Positions 1 through 6,851 of a DNA stretch of 8,157 nt are shown here, piece by piece (position 1 is the first letter of the stretch; each line of letters opens with the position of its first letter). A program made the translations under genes and the position numbers. The notes below the pieces were generated by a model. That model searched no databases and was not told the DNA's origin. It saw only the letters and a program-made list of their open reading frames with translations. Origin of the DNA: Rhodospirillaceae bacterium (lineage in GTDB: Bacteria; Pseudomonadota; Alphaproteobacteria; JABSOH01); the NCBI GenBank assembly GCA_020629355.1, contig JAHDDM010000043.1, forward strand, positions 311 through 8,467, read 5' to 3'.

Positions 1-3
1 CCT

Positions 4-1413
4 CTATGCCAAATTGCGGACGTCGGTGATGTGACCACGCAATGCTGAGGCTGCTGCTACAGCAGGTGAGACCAAATGTGTCCGACCACCGCGGCCTTGA
101 CGGCCTTCAAAATTGCGGTTTGATGTCGAGGCGCAACGTTCACCTGCTTGCAGACGATCCGCGTTCATTGCCAAGCACATCGAACAGCCTGGTTCGCGCC
201 AATCAAACCCTGCAGCTTTGAATATACTGTCCAGACCTTCCTGTTCTGCCTGTTGTTTCACCAGACCAGAACCTGGAACGATCATCGCATCAACATTGCC
301 AGCAACCTGTTGGTCTTTAACGATTTTAGCAACTACGCGCAAGTCTTCAATGCGGGCATTGGTGCAAGAGCCGATAAAGACCTTATCCAAGCGAATGTCC
401 TGTATCGGTGTTCCAGCTTGCAAGTCCATGTATTTCAAGGATTCAGCGGCTGCTGCTTTCTTGTCCGCTGTGGCAAAATCATCAGGAGAAGGGACGCAAC
501 CATCAATGCTCACGACATCTTCGGGCGAAGTACCCCAAGTGACTTGTGGCGCGATTTCACTGGTCTGCAAGGTAACCTCGTGATCATAGACCGCATCAGA
601 GTCACTCGGTAAGGTACGCCAATAGGCGAGCGCATTATCCCAATCTTGACCTTTAGGCGCCATGTTACGGCCTTCAAGGTAGGCATAGGTCTTTTCATCT
701 GGTGCAATCAGCCCTGCACGTGCGCCGCCTTCGATGGACATGTTGCAGACAGTCATGCGGCCTTCGATGGACAGGCTACGAATCGCCTCGCCAGCGTATT
801 CTACGACATGCCCCGTACCGCCAGCCGTGCCAATCTTGCCAATAATAGCGAGGATTAAGTCTTTAGCGGTAAGATAGTCTGGCATTGCGCCTTCAACGCT
901 GATCCGCATGTTTTTTGCAGGCATTTGCAATAGAGTTTGCGTTGCCAAGACGTGCTCGACCTCTGAAGTGCCGATGCCGAAGGCCAATGCGCCAAACGCG
1001 CCATGAGTTGAGGTATGAGAGTCGCCACACACAATCGTTGTCCCAGGCAGGGTAAAGCCTTGTTCAGGCCCAATGACATGAACGATACCTTGACGAATAT
1101 CCAGGGCATCGAAATAGCGAATGCCAAAATCAGCACAATTTCGCGCCAGGGTTTCGACTTGAATGCGGCTTTCCTCTTCGGTGATGCCGTTACGGCGATC
1201 CGATGTAGGGACATTATGATCCACCACCGCAAGGGTTTGCAGTGGCTTGCGTACCTTGCGTCCCGCGAGACGAAGCCCTTCAAAGGCTTGCGGACTGGTG
1301 ACTTCATGCACCAGATGTCGATCAATCGCAAGCAGGCTTGATCCATCAGCAGGATTCTGCTTGATCAGATGCGCATTCCAGATTTTATCGAATAGGGTTT
1401 GTGGCTGTGCCAT
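4..1413 (-). CDS. leuC: 3-isopropylmalate dehydratase large subunit
   Basis: This encodes the large, iron-sulfur subunit of isopropylmalate isomerase, which with LeuD converts 2-isopropylmalate to 3-isopropylmalate in cytosolic leucine biosynthesis. The 469-residue protein is full length for the family. The three [4Fe-4S] ligand cysteines of the aconitase superfamily are present: C350 in [14 protein letters not shown], and C410 and C413 in [11 protein letters not shown]. Other family signatures are [10 protein letters not shown] (63-72), [20 protein letters not shown] (129-148), [15 protein letters not shown] (226-240) and [20 protein letters not shown] (431-450). The start is the ATG 12 bases after the rplS stop, and only a weak purine-rich RBS (AAGAGTGG) precedes it. 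With no terminator after rplS, it is probably cotranscribed with the ribosomal protein cluster. The gene ends with TAG at the window edge, so leuD, expected next, cannot be seen. Confidence 0.98.
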   Translation of the reverse strand: MAQPQTLFDKIWNAHLIKQNPADGSSLLAIDRHLVHEVTSPQAFEGLRLAGRKVRKPLQTLAVVDHNVPTSDRRNGITEEESRIQVETLARNCADFGIRYFDALDIRQGIVHVIGPEQGFTLPGTTIVCGDSHTSTHGAFGALAFGIGTSEVEHVLATQTLLQMPAKNMRISVEGAMPDYLTAKDLILAIIGKIGTAGGTGHVVEYAGEAIRSLSIEGRMTVCNMSIEGGARAGLIAPDEKTYAYLEGRNMAPKGQDWDNALAYWRTLPSDSDAVYDHEVTLQTSEIAPQVTWGTSPEDVVSIDGCVPSPDDFATADKKAAAAESLKYMDLQAGTPIQDIRLDKVFIGSCTNARIEDLRVVAKIVKDQQVAGNVDAMIVPGSGLVKQQAEQEGLDSIFKAAGFDWREPGCSMCLAMNADRLQAGERCASTSNRNFEGRQGRGGRTHLVSPAVAAASALRGHITDVRNLA

Positions 1414-1425
1414 GATACACCACTC

Positions 1426-1797
1426 TTATGACTTTTTGCTGACCAGACGGCGTTCGCGAATCCGCGCTGCTTTACCCGTACGACCACGCATATAGTACAG
1501 CTTGGCACGCCGCACAATGCCACGGCGGATAACTGTAATACCTGCAATACGCGGACTGTAGAAAGGAAACACCCGCTCGACACCCTCGCCATGAGAAATT
1601 TTGCGCACGGTAAAAGCAGACTTCGCACCAGCACGACGCAAGCCGATCACCAGACCTTCAAAGGCCTGAATCCGCTCGTTTGTACCTTCAACCACTTTTA
1701 CCTCGACCCGTACGGTATCTCCAGGACGGAAATCAGGGAAGTTGGCCTTGGCTTCCGCAATCGCTTCATTTTCCAAAGTATCAATTAAAGAAGTCAT
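1426..1797 (-). CDS. rplS: 50S ribosomal protein L19
   Basis: L19 is a large-subunit ribosomal protein located at the interface with the 30S subunit. Family motifs run through the protein: [49 protein letters not shown] and the basic tail [21 protein letters not shown] chose the ATG at 1797 (protein begins [17 protein letters not shown], 123 residues). It has an AAGGA Shine-Dalgarno 8 bases upstream and matches the usual L19 N-terminus. An in-frame ATG at 1830 would add 11 residues ([11 protein letters not shown]) but lies inside the stem-loop at 1825-1843, so it is less likely. The gene sits between trmD and leuC, the standard end of the rpsP-rimM-trmD-rplS cluster. Confidence 0.98.
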   Translation of the reverse strand: MTSLIDTLENEAIAEAKANFPDFRPGDTVRVEVKVVEGTNERIQAFEGLVIGLRRAGAKSAFTVRKISHGEGVERVFPFYSPRIAGITVIRRGIVRRAKLYYMRGRTGKAARIRERRLVSKKS

Positions 1798-1805
1798 TAT
1801 CTTAA

Positions 1806-1810
1806 TCCTT
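1806..1810 (-). promoter_or_regulatory. ribosome binding site of rplS
   Basis: On the minus strand AAGGA stands 8 bases before the ATG at 1797. This supports that codon over the in-frame upstream ATG at 1830 as the L19 start. Confidence 0.7.
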
Positions 1811-1824
1811 ATCTCTCTAATGCT

Positions 1825-1843
1825 CGCCACATAATTTGTGGCG
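1825..1843 (-). other. trmD-rplS intergenic stem-loop
   Basis: A perfect 7-bp inverted repeat (CGCCACA / TGTGGCG) encloses a 5-base loop (AATTA on the minus strand) in the gap between the trmD stop and the rplS start. In the direction of transcription the run of six T lies before the hairpin and AGCATTAG follows it, so it does not have the form of an intrinsic terminator. As RNA it would fold about 15 bases before the rplS RBS. It may serve as a processing or stability element, or as a target for translational control of L19; the role is inferred, only the structure is seen. Confidence 0.6.
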
Positions 1844-1850
1844 TAAAAAA

Positions 1851-2624
1851 CTATCGGTTGTGTTTCCGCGCTTGGTAACGCGCAAACAAGTCAGGGCGCA
1901 CTTGGGACGTAATTGCTTCAGACTGCTGCAAGCGCCACTCTGCAATACGCGCATGATGACCAGAAAGCAAGACTTCTGGTACAGTGAAATCCTGTCCTTG
2001 GTTTTGCCAAAGAGCAGGGCGTGTATATTGAGGATATTCTAGCAGGGAGTGCTCGAAACTTTCCTCAGTCAAAGAAGCAGCAGCACCTAATACGTTCGGC
2101 AATAGGCGCACCGTGGCATCTAGTAACACATAGCTTGCTAGCTCGCCACCAGAAATTACATAATCACCGATGGAAATTTCTTCAAAGCCGTAGCTGTCGA
2201 TGACGCGCTGATCAACGCCTTCGTAACGACCACACAGAATGATTGCGCCAGCACCTGCTGCAAGCTGTTTCGCGCGCTTTGCCGTGAAGGGTTTGCCTTT
2301 AGGCGAGACATAAATACGCGGCAAAGCGGCATTTTCAGATTTTTCCAGCAAATCATCCATACAAGAGGCGACAATGTGTGGACAGATCACCATTCCTGCA
2401 CCGCCGCCAAAGGGTGTATCGTCGATACTGCCATAGCTGGTGGTGGCAAATTGGCGTAAATCGTGAGCCTCTAGTGACCAGATGTCTTTTTCTAAGGCTT
2501 TGCCCACGTTCGAGAACCCCAGTGGGCCAGGGAACATTTGCGGAAATGCTGTGAGAACATGCGCTTGCCAAGACGAATACTTCCCTTTACCTATCTTTTG
2601 TACATCTAGGGGCAAATCGCTCAT
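1851..2624 (-). CDS. trmD: tRNA (guanine-N1)-methyltransferase TrmD
   Basis: TrmD uses S-adenosylmethionine to methylate N1 of G37, next to the anticodon, in tRNAs reading CNN-type codons; this prevents +1 frameshifting. It is a cytosolic SPOUT-family (trefoil knot) homodimer. The 257-residue sequence has the family blocks in order: [12 protein letters not shown] (68-79), YVSPKGKPF (105-113), [13 protein letters not shown] (130-142), [13 protein letters not shown] (151-163), [14 protein letters not shown] (167-180, holding the catalytic Asp), [16 protein letters not shown] (188-203) and [17 protein letters not shown] (215-231). The ATG at 2624 has a strong GAGGA RBS. The conserved core normally opens near W19 ([15 protein letters not shown]), so this protein has an extra leader of about 18 residues. 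There is no later ATG before the core, and an in-frame stop lies just upstream. Unlike the rest of the cluster, it is separated from rimM by 103 bases. Confidence 0.98.
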   Translation of the reverse strand: MSDLPLDVQKIGKGKYSSWQAHVLTAFPQMFPGPLGFSNVGKALEKDIWSLEAHDLRQFATTSYGSIDDTPFGGGAGMVICPHIVASCMDDLLEKSENAALPRIYVSPKGKPFTAKRAKQLAAGAGAIILCGRYEGVDQRVIDSYGFEEISIGDYVISGGELASYVLLDATVRLLPNVLGAAASLTEESFEHSLLEYPQYTRPALWQNQGQDFTVPEVLLSGHHARIAEWRLQQSEAITSQVRPDLFARYQARKHNR

Positions 2625-2689
2625 TTCGTATCCTCAAGTATGTCAAATACATTCCGGTACTCAATTTTGCGCTTTACCCCTATCTGCAT
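2621..2689 (-). CDS. possible 22-codon leader ORF overlapping trmD
   Basis: In the rimM-trmD gap an ATG at 2689 opens a 22-codon frame that begins MQIGVKRKIEY and ends FDILEDTK. Its TGA stop overlaps the trmD start as ATGA, the classic arrangement for translational coupling, and the trmD RBS lies inside it. I do not recognise the peptide. Its own start has no good Shine-Dalgarno (the sequence before it is CTAAGATTTTG) and overlaps one arm of an inverted repeat. An ORF this short can easily arise by chance; no function is assigned. Confidence 0.2.
   Translation of the reverse strand: MQIGVKRKIEYRNVFDILEDTK
2631..2635 (-). promoter_or_regulatory. ribosome binding site of trmD
   Basis: GAGGA on the minus strand lies 6 bases before the ATG at 2624. 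It is among the best Shine-Dalgarno sequences in the window and supports the extended TrmD N-terminus as real. Confidence 0.7.
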
Positions 2690-2706
2690 CAAAATCTTAG
2701 GCAGAT
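2682..2706 (-). repeat. inverted repeat in the rimM-trmD gap
   Basis: On the minus strand ATCTGC and GCAGAT form a perfect 6-bp stem around a 13-base loop. CC before the stem and GG after it could extend the stem past a bulged A. No T-run follows, so it is not an intrinsic terminator. It overlaps the start of the 22-codon ORF and lies about 58 bases before trmD. A regulatory role is possible, but the stem is short and its significance is uncertain. Confidence 0.4.
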
Positions 2707-2727
2707 GGCAGCATTCGAGAGCGAGAA

Positions 2728-3234
2728 TCATTGAGGCTTGAATCCTGAAATGCGGATGATGCCAGCCTCAAGGTCTATCTCTGTGACGAATTTTTCATCA
2801 AAGGGGTGCATATATGTCTGCCCGTTTGAGGCTGTAAATTCCACAATATCCCCTGCGCCAAAATTATGTAGGGCCAAGACTGTACCAAGTGGAGTATTGT
2901 TTTCGCTGGCATGAACCGCGAGTCCGATCAGGTCTGTATGGTAATATTCATCAGGCTCAGGCTCAGGAAGGCTTTCACGAGATACAAAAAGTTCCACACC
3001 GCGCAAGGTCTCAGCTTGCGTTCGGTTTGAGACCTCGTGAAAAAGTGCAATGGCTTCAGAATCATTCCGGCCTCGTCTGAGGCTTTTGGGGGTAAAGTCG
3101 CCATGCTCACTGCTGTGCAGGGTGGTAAATTGCTTGAAGCTGTCCAGTCCATGACCAAACAGCTTCAACTTTACGGCACCTTGTAAGCCGTGAGCCACAC
3201 CAATTTCAGCAACAGTAATCGGTGTAGTGCCCAT
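2728..3234 (-). CDS. rimM: ribosome maturation factor RimM
   Basis: RimM binds S19 and assists late assembly of the 30S head domain. The 168-residue protein has the usual two-domain build. The N-terminal beta-barrel opens with VAEIGVAHGLQGAVKLKLF (8-26), carrying the characteristic GVAHGLQG motif. The PRC-barrel domain begins near PDEYYHTDLIGLAV (94-107) and continues through GTVLALHNFGAGDIVEF (117-133) and PFDEKFVTEIDLEAGII (144-160). The two are joined by a Pro/Glu linker (LPEPEPDE). Length is normal for the family. The ATG lies 5 bases after the rpsP stop with little Shine-Dalgarno of its own, which suggests translational coupling to rpsP. Confidence 0.97.
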   Translation of the reverse strand: MGTTPITVAEIGVAHGLQGAVKLKLFGHGLDSFKQFTTLHSSEHGDFTPKSLRRGRNDSEAIALFHEVSNRTQAETLRGVELFVSRESLPEPEPDEYYHTDLIGLAVHASENNTPLGTVLALHNFGAGDIVEFTASNGQTYMHPFDEKFVTEIDLEAGIIRISGFKPQ

Positions 3235-3239
3235 CGAGG

Positions 3240-3620
3240 TTACTCGCTTGCGGCTTCTTCGGCAGGTGCTTCAGCCGCAGCCGCAGCCTTTTCGGCCTTT
3301 TCCGCCGCACGTTCCTGTGCTTTTTCTTTCGGTAAATGTTGTTTAGTTTGTTCAGTACGTTTTGGCGCTGCAACCAGACCCAAATCTGCCAGAATTTTTG
3401 TGACACGATCCGAAGGTTGTGCACCAACACTCAGCCAGTATTTCGCCCGTTCAATATCGATACCCGTGCGCTCTGGATTGTCTTTGGTGCGCATGGGGTC
3501 AAAGTGACCGATTTTCTCAATGAAGCGACCATCACGAGGTTGACGGGAATCGGCAACAACGATACGGTAATAAGGGCGCTTTTTTGCGCCGCCACGGGAC
3601 ATTCTGATGCGTAAACTCAT
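3240..3620 (-). CDS. rpsP: 30S ribosomal protein S16
   Basis: S16 is a small-subunit ribosomal protein needed for 30S assembly. The core fills roughly residues 1-85, with the family motifs [38 protein letters not shown] and [16 protein letters not shown] low-complexity tail of about 40 residues rich in Ala, Glu and Lys follows, bringing the protein to 126 residues; E. coli S16 is only about 80. Such tails are common in alphaproteobacterial S16. An AGGAG RBS sits 7 bases before the ATG, the strongest in the cluster, as expected for a highly expressed ribosomal protein. The gene follows ffh by 43 bases and precedes rimM by 5. Confidence 0.98.
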   Translation of the reverse strand: MSLRIRMSRGGAKKRPYYRIVVADSRQPRDGRFIEKIGHFDPMRTKDNPERTGIDIERAKYWLSVGAQPSDRVTKILADLGLVAAPKRTEQTKQHLPKEKAQERAAEKAEKAAAAAEAPAEEAASE

Positions 3621-3663
3621 AAGGGTTCTCCTGTAAGAAATAATTAAAAATCAATATATAAAA
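3621..3663 (-). promoter_or_regulatory. AT-rich ffh-rpsP spacer with strong RBS, possible promoter
   Basis: The 43-base spacer is markedly AT-rich on its ffh side (TATATATTG, TTTTTAATTATTTC) and ends in an AGGAG Shine-Dalgarno at 3628-3632. It contains no hairpin, so ffh transcription is not terminated here. The AT-rich part could hold a -10 element for a separate rpsP promoter, but I found no convincing -35 at the right distance. The RBS is clear; the promoter is only a possibility. Confidence 0.35.
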
Positions 3664-5052
3664 CTATCTTGGTGGTAGAAGATGACGCAATTCTGCCGGA
3701 ACTTGACTAGGGTCTATGGCAGGCATTCCGCCACCACCCATGCCGCCTTTGTTGCGCATTTTCTTCATCATCTTCTGCATACTCATAAACTGTTTCAGCA
3801 GCTTGTTGACCTCTTGTACGGTGCTGCCAGAACCTGCTGCAATACGTTTTTTGCGCGAAGCGTGAATAATTCCAGGCTTGCGCCGCTCAAGCTTGGTCAT
3901 GGAAGAGATAATCGCACTTTGCCGTCCAAGCATGGCATCATCCATGCCCGCACCAGCAATTTGCTTTTTCATTTTGCCAATACCAGGCAGCATCGACATA
4001 ATGCTCGACATGCCGCCCATTTTACGCATCTGTTGTAACTGTTGCGCAAGATCATTCAGATCAAATTGGCCTTTTTGCAGCCGTTTGGCGGCATCTTCTG
4101 CTTCTTGTTCTGAAACCTGCTCATGGGCGCGCTCGACCAGCGAAACAATGTCCCCCATGCCCAAAATTCGGCGGGCGAGACGATCAGGGTGGAACGGATC
4201 AAGGTCATTCACGCCCTCGCCAACGCCGAGGAATTTTATCGGCTGGCCTGTAGCCGCACGCAAGGACAGCGCGACACCGCCGCGTGCATCCCCATCCATT
4301 CGGGATAGAACAACCCCGCTAATGCCCAGAACTTCGTGGAATTTTGTCGCGACATTTAACGTATCCTGTCCACCAAGGGCATCGGCAACCAGTAAAGTTT
4401 CGCATGGTGTCGTGAGGCGCTTAATCTCCGCGACTTCAGACATCAGCAATTCATCAATTTGCAAACGGCCGGCGGTATCGAGCAGAATAACTTCGTGTCC
4501 TGCAAGCTTTGCGGCTTGAAGCGCGCGCTTGGCAATGTCTTGCGGCTGTTGTCCTGCAATAATCGGTAGGGCAGGGAGGCTAATCTGTTCCGCCAGAACC
4601 TTGAGCTGTTCCTGTGCCGCAGGGCGTCTTGTATCCAGCGAGACCAACAGAGGCTTTTTCTTGAGTTTATCGCGCAGATGCACGGCAAGTTTTGCTGTGG
4701 TGGTGGTTTTGCCTGTGCCTTGCAAACCGACCAGCATAATCACTGCTGGCGGTGCAACGTCCAAGTGTAATGCGTTTTCTTCATCATCACCGCCTAATAA
4801 AGCCAACAGACGATCATGGACAATCTTGATGATGGTTTGGCCTGCCGAGACGGACTTAACGACTTCTTCGCCAGAAGCGCGGGTTTTAATTTCAGCAATG
4901 AAATCCTTGACCACAGGCAGGGCGACATCGGCCTCAAGCAGAGCGCGGCGAATTTCACCTAGGGTCTCAGCGAGGTCACTTTCACGGATAATGCCCTTGC
5001 CGCGAATACGGTCAAAAGTGCTGCTGAGCTTATCCGTTAAGTGATCAAACAT
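3664..5052 (-). CDS. ffh: signal recognition particle GTPase Ffh
   Basis: Ffh (the SRP54 homologue) binds 4.5S RNA and the signal sequences of nascent membrane proteins, then docks with FtsY at the inner membrane. The 462-residue protein is full length. The N domain covers about residues 1-95 and includes ALLEADVALPVVKDF. The G domain carries GLQGTGKTTTTAKLA (109-123, P-loop), DTRRPAAQEQL (140-150), LLDTAGRLQ (190-198) and RMDGDARGG (251-259), followed by the GVGEGVNDLDPFHP closing loop (276-289). The methionine-rich M domain runs from about 325 to the end, with the RNA-binding segment SRKKRIAAGSGSTVQEVNKL (399-418) and a Gly/Met-rich stretch near the C-terminus. An AGGA RBS at 5059-5062 precedes the ATG by 6 bases. 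It is the first gene of the translation cluster and lies immediately behind the pot terminator. Confidence 0.99.
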   Translation of the reverse strand: MFDHLTDKLSSTFDRIRGKGIIRESDLAETLGEIRRALLEADVALPVVKDFIAEIKTRASGEEVVKSVSAGQTIIKIVHDRLLALLGGDDEENALHLDVAPPAVIMLVGLQGTGKTTTTAKLAVHLRDKLKKKPLLVSLDTRRPAAQEQLKVLAEQISLPALPIIAGQQPQDIAKRALQAAKLAGHEVILLDTAGRLQIDELLMSEVAEIKRLTTPCETLLVADALGGQDTLNVATKFHEVLGISGVVLSRMDGDARGGVALSLRAATGQPIKFLGVGEGVNDLDPFHPDRLARRILGMGDIVSLVERAHEQVSEQEAEDAAKRLQKGQFDLNDLAQQLQQMRKMGGMSSIMSMLPGIGKMKKQIAGAGMDDAMLGRQSAIISSMTKLERRKPGIIHASRKKRIAAGSGSTVQEVNKLLKQFMSMQKMMKKMRNKGGMGGGGMPAIDPSQVPAELRHLLPPR

Positions 5053-5070
5053 TCAGGTTCCTAAAAGAAC

Positions 5071-5105
5071 AAAAAACGCCGGTGGGCGACACTCGCTGAC
5101 CGACG
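5071..5105 (-). terminator. intrinsic terminator of the pot operon, next to ffh
   Basis: Read on the minus strand, CGTCGGT (5105-5099) pairs with ACCGGCG (5083-5077), seven pairs including one G-U. Inside it, after a 2x2 internal loop (CA/CC), GCGA pairs with TCGC around a GTG loop. Six T (5076-5071) follow directly. This is a textbook Rho-independent terminator for transcription coming from potI, whose stop lies 60 bases before it. It ends only 18 bases before the ffh start codon, so any ffh transcript that begins upstream must pass through it. Confidence 0.8.
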
Positions 5106-5165
5106 ATAAGTAATGCACTACAGCATCCCTATGGAATGGGTTTCTAACGAAGCTTTGTGGTCTTG

Positions 5166-5957
5166 TCAATGCTGCTCTTTGGATATTTGGCGGCGGCTGA
5201 TAATCGAGGCCAAGATAACACCGCCACCGACCAACCCAACCAGCAGACTCGAAAGAGCGTTAATCTGTGGCGAGACCCCTAAGCGGACGGAGGAATAAAT
5301 CTCCATCGGTAGCGTTGTGGCACCAGGCCCAGAGGTGAACGAAGCGATGACGAGATCATCCAGTGATAGTGTGACAGAAAGTAGCCATGCGCTGATCACG
5401 GCGGGTAGGATAATGGGCAGGGTAACTTTGAAAAAGGCCTGTATCGTATTGCAGCCGAGGTCAATCGCGGCCTCTTCTAATGAGACATCAAAGCTGTGCA
5501 GTCGAGACGAAACCACCACCGAGACGTAGCACATCGAAAAGGTGATATGGGCAAGTGTGATCGTCCAGAAACCGCGGGTGACATTCATTGCGACAAACAG
5601 CAACAGTAGGGATAGGCCCGTAATGACCTCTGGCATGACAAGCGGGGCGTAAATCATGCCAGAAAATAAGGTGCGTCCGCGAAACTTGCCTAACCGCACC
5701 AGAGCCATTGCCGCCATTGTGCCAAGTACCGTGGCGATTGTGGCGGAAACAAGCGCGATTCTGAAGGTTGTCCACGCCGCGTTCAAAAAGGCTTTGTCCT
5801 GCATTAAGCTTGCGTACCACTTTGTCGAGAATCCGCCCCAAACAGTGACCAGCTTTGATTCATTAAAGCTGAAGATAACCAACAGCAAGATAGGGATATA
5901 CAGAAAGGCAAAGCCTAGTGTTAAAGCGGTAATGTTGAACGGGCTAAGTTTTTGCAT
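5166..5957 (-). CDS. potI: putrescine ABC transporter permease PotI
   Basis: This is one of the two inner-membrane permeases of the putrescine importer PotFGHI. The ATG at 5957 gives 263 residues (MQKLSPFNITALTLGFAFLY). It overlaps the potH stop by one base (TGATG) and has a GGAG RBS 8 bases upstream. An upstream in-frame ATG would add 33 residues lying inside potH and is unlikely. About six membrane segments are visible, near 10-31, 64-88, 98-124, 131-152, 182-205 and 234-254. The cytoplasmic EAA loop that contacts the ATPase is at about 161-181 (EEAAIDLGCNTIQAFFKVTL). The stretch DDLVIASFTSGPGATTLPM and the following SSVRLGVSPQINALSS are typical of PotI/PotC. It is the last gene of the pot operon. 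Confidence 0.93.
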   Translation of the reverse strand: MQKLSPFNITALTLGFAFLYIPILLLVIFSFNESKLVTVWGGFSTKWYASLMQDKAFLNAAWTTFRIALVSATIATVLGTMAAMALVRLGKFRGRTLFSGMIYAPLVMPEVITGLSLLLLFVAMNVTRGFWTITLAHITFSMCYVSVVVSSRLHSFDVSLEEAAIDLGCNTIQAFFKVTLPIILPAVISAWLLSVTLSLDDLVIASFTSGPGATTLPMEIYSSVRLGVSPQINALSSLLVGLVGGGVILASIISRRQISKEQH

Positions 5958-6841
5958 CAGTTCTGCTCCGCCCGTTGCTGAAAATGCTGGAACAGGACAA
6001 TAGGCACAATCAGTATCAACAGTAACAGCACTGCCACCGCCGAGGCCACAGGCCAATCGCGGTTGCGGAAAAATTCACTCCAGAGAACCTTGCCGATCAT
6101 AATGGTATCAGAACCACCCAGCAGGTCAGGGATGACAAATTCACCAATGGCAGGGATGAAGACCAGGAAACAGCCTGCAATAATACCAGGCATGGAAAGC
6201 GGTAAGGTGACTTTCCAAAAGGCTGAAACTTCTGTGCAGCCTAAGTCTTTTGCCGCTTCGATGAGGCTACCATCCATCTTTTCCAATGTTGCGTATAAGG
6301 GTAGGATCATAAAGGGCAGGTAAGAATAGACAATGCCGACAAAAACGGCGAAATCGGTGTTCAGCATCATTATGGGCTCGTCGATGATGCCAAGCCATTC
6401 TAGTGCGATATTGATATAGCCTTCATTTTTCAGAATCCCAATCCAGGCATAGACGCGAATTAGAAAGCTGGTCCAGAACGGCAGGATGATCAGCATCAAT
6501 AGGGTAGGGCGGATATTTTTCGGTGCTTTTGCCATGGCATAGGCCATGGGATAACCAATCAACAGTGTAATCAGGGTGGAAATAGCCGCGATGCGTAGGC
6601 TGCTGAGGTAGCTTTTCCAATACAGGTCATCTTCCAGCAGCCATGTATAGTTCTCGAAGTCGAGTTCGGCAAAGAATCCGCGAATATCGCTCCAGTCCCA
6701 TAGTGGGGTATAGGGTGGGATGGCGATAGCGGTGTCAGAGAACGAAATTTTCAGGACAATGCCAAAGGGCGCGAGAAAGAGTATCAGCAGCCAAAGATAG
6801 GGTAGCAGGATAACAATACGATTCTGTAGGCCTTGTCCCAT
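5957..6841 (-). CDS. potH: putrescine ABC transporter permease PotH
   Basis: This is the second permease subunit of the PotFGHI importer. I chose the ATG at 6841 (MGQGLQNRIVILLPYLW, 294 residues) because AGGTG stands 5 bases before it and it begins 8 bases after the potG stop. The longer frame from 6886 would overlap potG and lacks support. Membrane segments are visible near 9-31, 82-105, 112-136, 163-186, 217-240 and 266-287. A long periplasmic loop (about 32-80) contains AIPPYTPLWDW. The EAA loop is at about 195-214 (EAAKDLGCTEVSAFWKVTLP). The segments LPFWTSFLIRVYAWIGILKN, IPAIGEFVIPDLLGG and FFRNRDWPVASAVAV closely resemble E. coli PotH, which favours the putrescine (FGHI) over the spermidine (ABCD) system. 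Confidence 0.94.
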   Translation of the reverse strand: MGQGLQNRIVILLPYLWLLILFLAPFGIVLKISFSDTAIAIPPYTPLWDWSDIRGFFAELDFENYTWLLEDDLYWKSYLSSLRIAAISTLITLLIGYPMAYAMAKAPKNIRPTLLMLIILPFWTSFLIRVYAWIGILKNEGYINIALEWLGIIDEPIMMLNTDFAVFVGIVYSYLPFMILPLYATLEKMDGSLIEAAKDLGCTEVSAFWKVTLPLSMPGIIAGCFLVFIPAIGEFVIPDLLGGSDTIMIGKVLWSEFFRNRDWPVASAVAVLLLLILIVPIVLFQHFQQRAEQN

Positions 6842-6846
6842 TCGCG

Positions 6847-6851
6847 CACCT
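6847..6851 (-). promoter_or_regulatory. ribosome binding site of potH
   Basis: AGGTG on the minus strand lies 5 bases before the ATG at 6841 and overlaps the potG TAG stop. It decides in favour of the shorter PotH start. Confidence 0.6.

Noticed and set aside
113..858. Overlapping plus-strand frames opposite leuC
   Set aside because: LeuC is full length with intact cluster-ligand cysteines in the opposite frame; the antisense translations resemble no family.
855..1346. 163-codon minus-strand frame within leuC
   Set aside because: It is an out-of-frame shadow of leuC with no family motifs.
1825..1850. Hairpin plus T-run as an intrinsic terminator after trmD
   Set aside because: In the transcribed direction the T-run comes before the stem, and on the opposite strand the stem is followed by A residues, so neither orientation fits a terminator.
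2625..2660. TTGACA-like -35 box just upstream of trmD
   Set aside because: A perfect TTGACA occurs about 15 bases before the ATG, so its -10 would fall inside trmD; another pairing (TTGAGT with CATACT, 16 apart) matches only 4 of 6 bases in each box.
3878..5044. Long plus-strand open frames opposite ffh (213 and 171 codons)
   Set aside because: They are antisense shadows of a highly conserved Ffh frame, their translations are low-complexity Ser/Arg-rich sequence with no recognisable domain, and no RBS or promoter supports them.
5958..6056. 33-residue N-terminal extension of PotI
   Set aside because: It lies wholly inside potH, does not look like a membrane-protein leader, and the ATG at 5957 has an RBS plus the one-base stop/start overlap.
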